Shown piece by piece: positions 34,220 through 34,530 of a DNA stretch of 34,530 nt. The stretch's first letter is position 1. Each line of letters starts with the position of its first letter. The notes beneath the pieces are model-generated. The model searched no databases. It saw nothing but the letters and a program-made list of their open reading frames with translations, and was not told the origin of the DNA. A program made the position numbers and the translations under genes. The DNA is from Desulfococcaceae bacterium (GTDB lineage Bacteria > Desulfobacterota > Desulfobacteria > Desulfobacterales > Desulfosalsimonadaceae), in assembly GCA_030145385.1 (NCBI GenBank), contig JAQYVU010000044.1, positions 1-34,530 on the forward strand, written 5' to 3'.

Positions 34220-34530
34220 ATGCCAGACTATTTAACTGAAAAATATGAATTAACGCAGAAAGTGCGGGCGGCCGGTTGAGCGGCGAAACTGAGTCCGGGG
34301 GTCCTGGACAGGGTTATTTCTACGCTGAAGATCAAACCGGACCCACGACTGCTCGTGGGGTTTGAAACAGCTGATGATGCCGGGGTTTATAAAATTTCCA
34401 ACGATACGGCACTGATCCAAACACTTGATTTTTTCACGCCCATTGTTGATTCTCCGTTTGCTTTCGGATCCATTGCGGCCGCCAATGCGTTAAGCGATGT
34501 ATATGCTATGGGCGGTACACCGCTGACCGC
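34220..34530 (+). CDS. selD: Selenophosphate synthase with selenocysteine (5' part)
   Basis: Makes selenophosphate from selenide and ATP for Sec-tRNA and selenouridine. The frame reads [19 protein letters not shown], then TGA as codon 20 (34277-34279), then [20 protein letters not shown] and on without further stops to the window end. The residue after GAG/AAG in E. coli SelD is the catalytic Cys17, so TGA stands exactly at the active site and is read as Sec. [12 protein letters not shown], the metal-ligand region, and [17 protein letters not shown] match SelD closely. A SECIS-like hairpin follows the TGA. About 103 codons are present; the remaining two thirds lie beyond the window. No strong ribosome site is seen. 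Confidence 0.93.
34277..34315 (+). promoter_or_regulatory. Bacterial SECIS-like element in selD
   Basis: Just after the TGA, AACT (34287-34290) pairs with GGTT (34312-34315) and GTCC (34293-34296) with GGAC (34306-34309), separated by a 2x2 internal loop. The 9-base apical loop contains GGUC, the same core as in E. coli fdhF, about 20 bases from the TGA. This is the form recognised by SelB. Confidence 0.8.

Noticed and set aside
34277-34279. TGA in selD as a nonsense mutation
   Set aside because: It falls exactly on the catalytic Cys/Sec position, the frame continues cleanly afterwards, and a SECIS-like hairpin follows.

Overview
The window reads as chromosomal DNA from a sulfate-reducing-type member of the Desulfobacterota, most likely the order Desulfobacterales. 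This rests on moderate to low GC with AT-rich gaps, a selenocysteine codon inside selD, the DUF4416-yicC-remA-gmk block, the fused PurS-PurL protein, a short EF-Ts, and scattered palindromic repeats of the kind common in that order. The organism call is inference from gene content; no rRNA is present to confirm it.

Layout. Every gene in the left 21.3 kb is on the minus strand and every gene from 21.4 kb on is on the plus strand. Read along the minus strand: (1) 21287-16819 holds coaE, then rho behind a long AT-rich leader with its own promoter, rpmE, prfA and prmC. (2) 16521-5474 is a long housekeeping cluster: rpsB-tsf-pyrH-frr-uppS-cdsA-dxr-rseP, continuing into purL and purQ. purL is flanked on both sides by repeat elements: an inverted-repeat element upstream, and a decayed GxxExxY gene inside inverted repeats downstream. 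(3) 5264-3912 encodes an NtrC-type sigma-54 activator. (4) 3141-228 is a minor-pilin operon (fimT-pilW-pilV-pilX-like) ending in a strong terminator. The 0.75 kb between activator and pilins holds a good -24/-12 promoter, two helically phased inverted repeats upstream of it, a third copy downstream, and a possible 50-residue ORF.

The plus half carries a CCA-adding/poly(A) polymerase-type enzyme, an unusual adenylate kinase, rpsU, folC, tRNA-Arg(CCG), a Trm112-like small protein, then DUF4416-yicC-remA-gmk-rlmB-icd-comF-nitrilase-pgeF-pyrK. The window ends inside selD. selD is easy to miss because codon 20 is an in-frame TGA; a SECIS-like hairpin with GGUC in its loop follows directly, so this is very probably a selenoprotein.

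Most genes are core functions: translation and termination, isoprenoid and phospholipid precursors, purine and pyrimidine synthesis, coenzyme A, folate. The less ordinary parts are the sigma-54 pilin control region, the selD recoding site, two related long palindromes (26041-26181 and 34068-34194), and the GxxExxY remnant between purL and purQ. I found no insertion sequence, prophage, CRISPR array or defence system.
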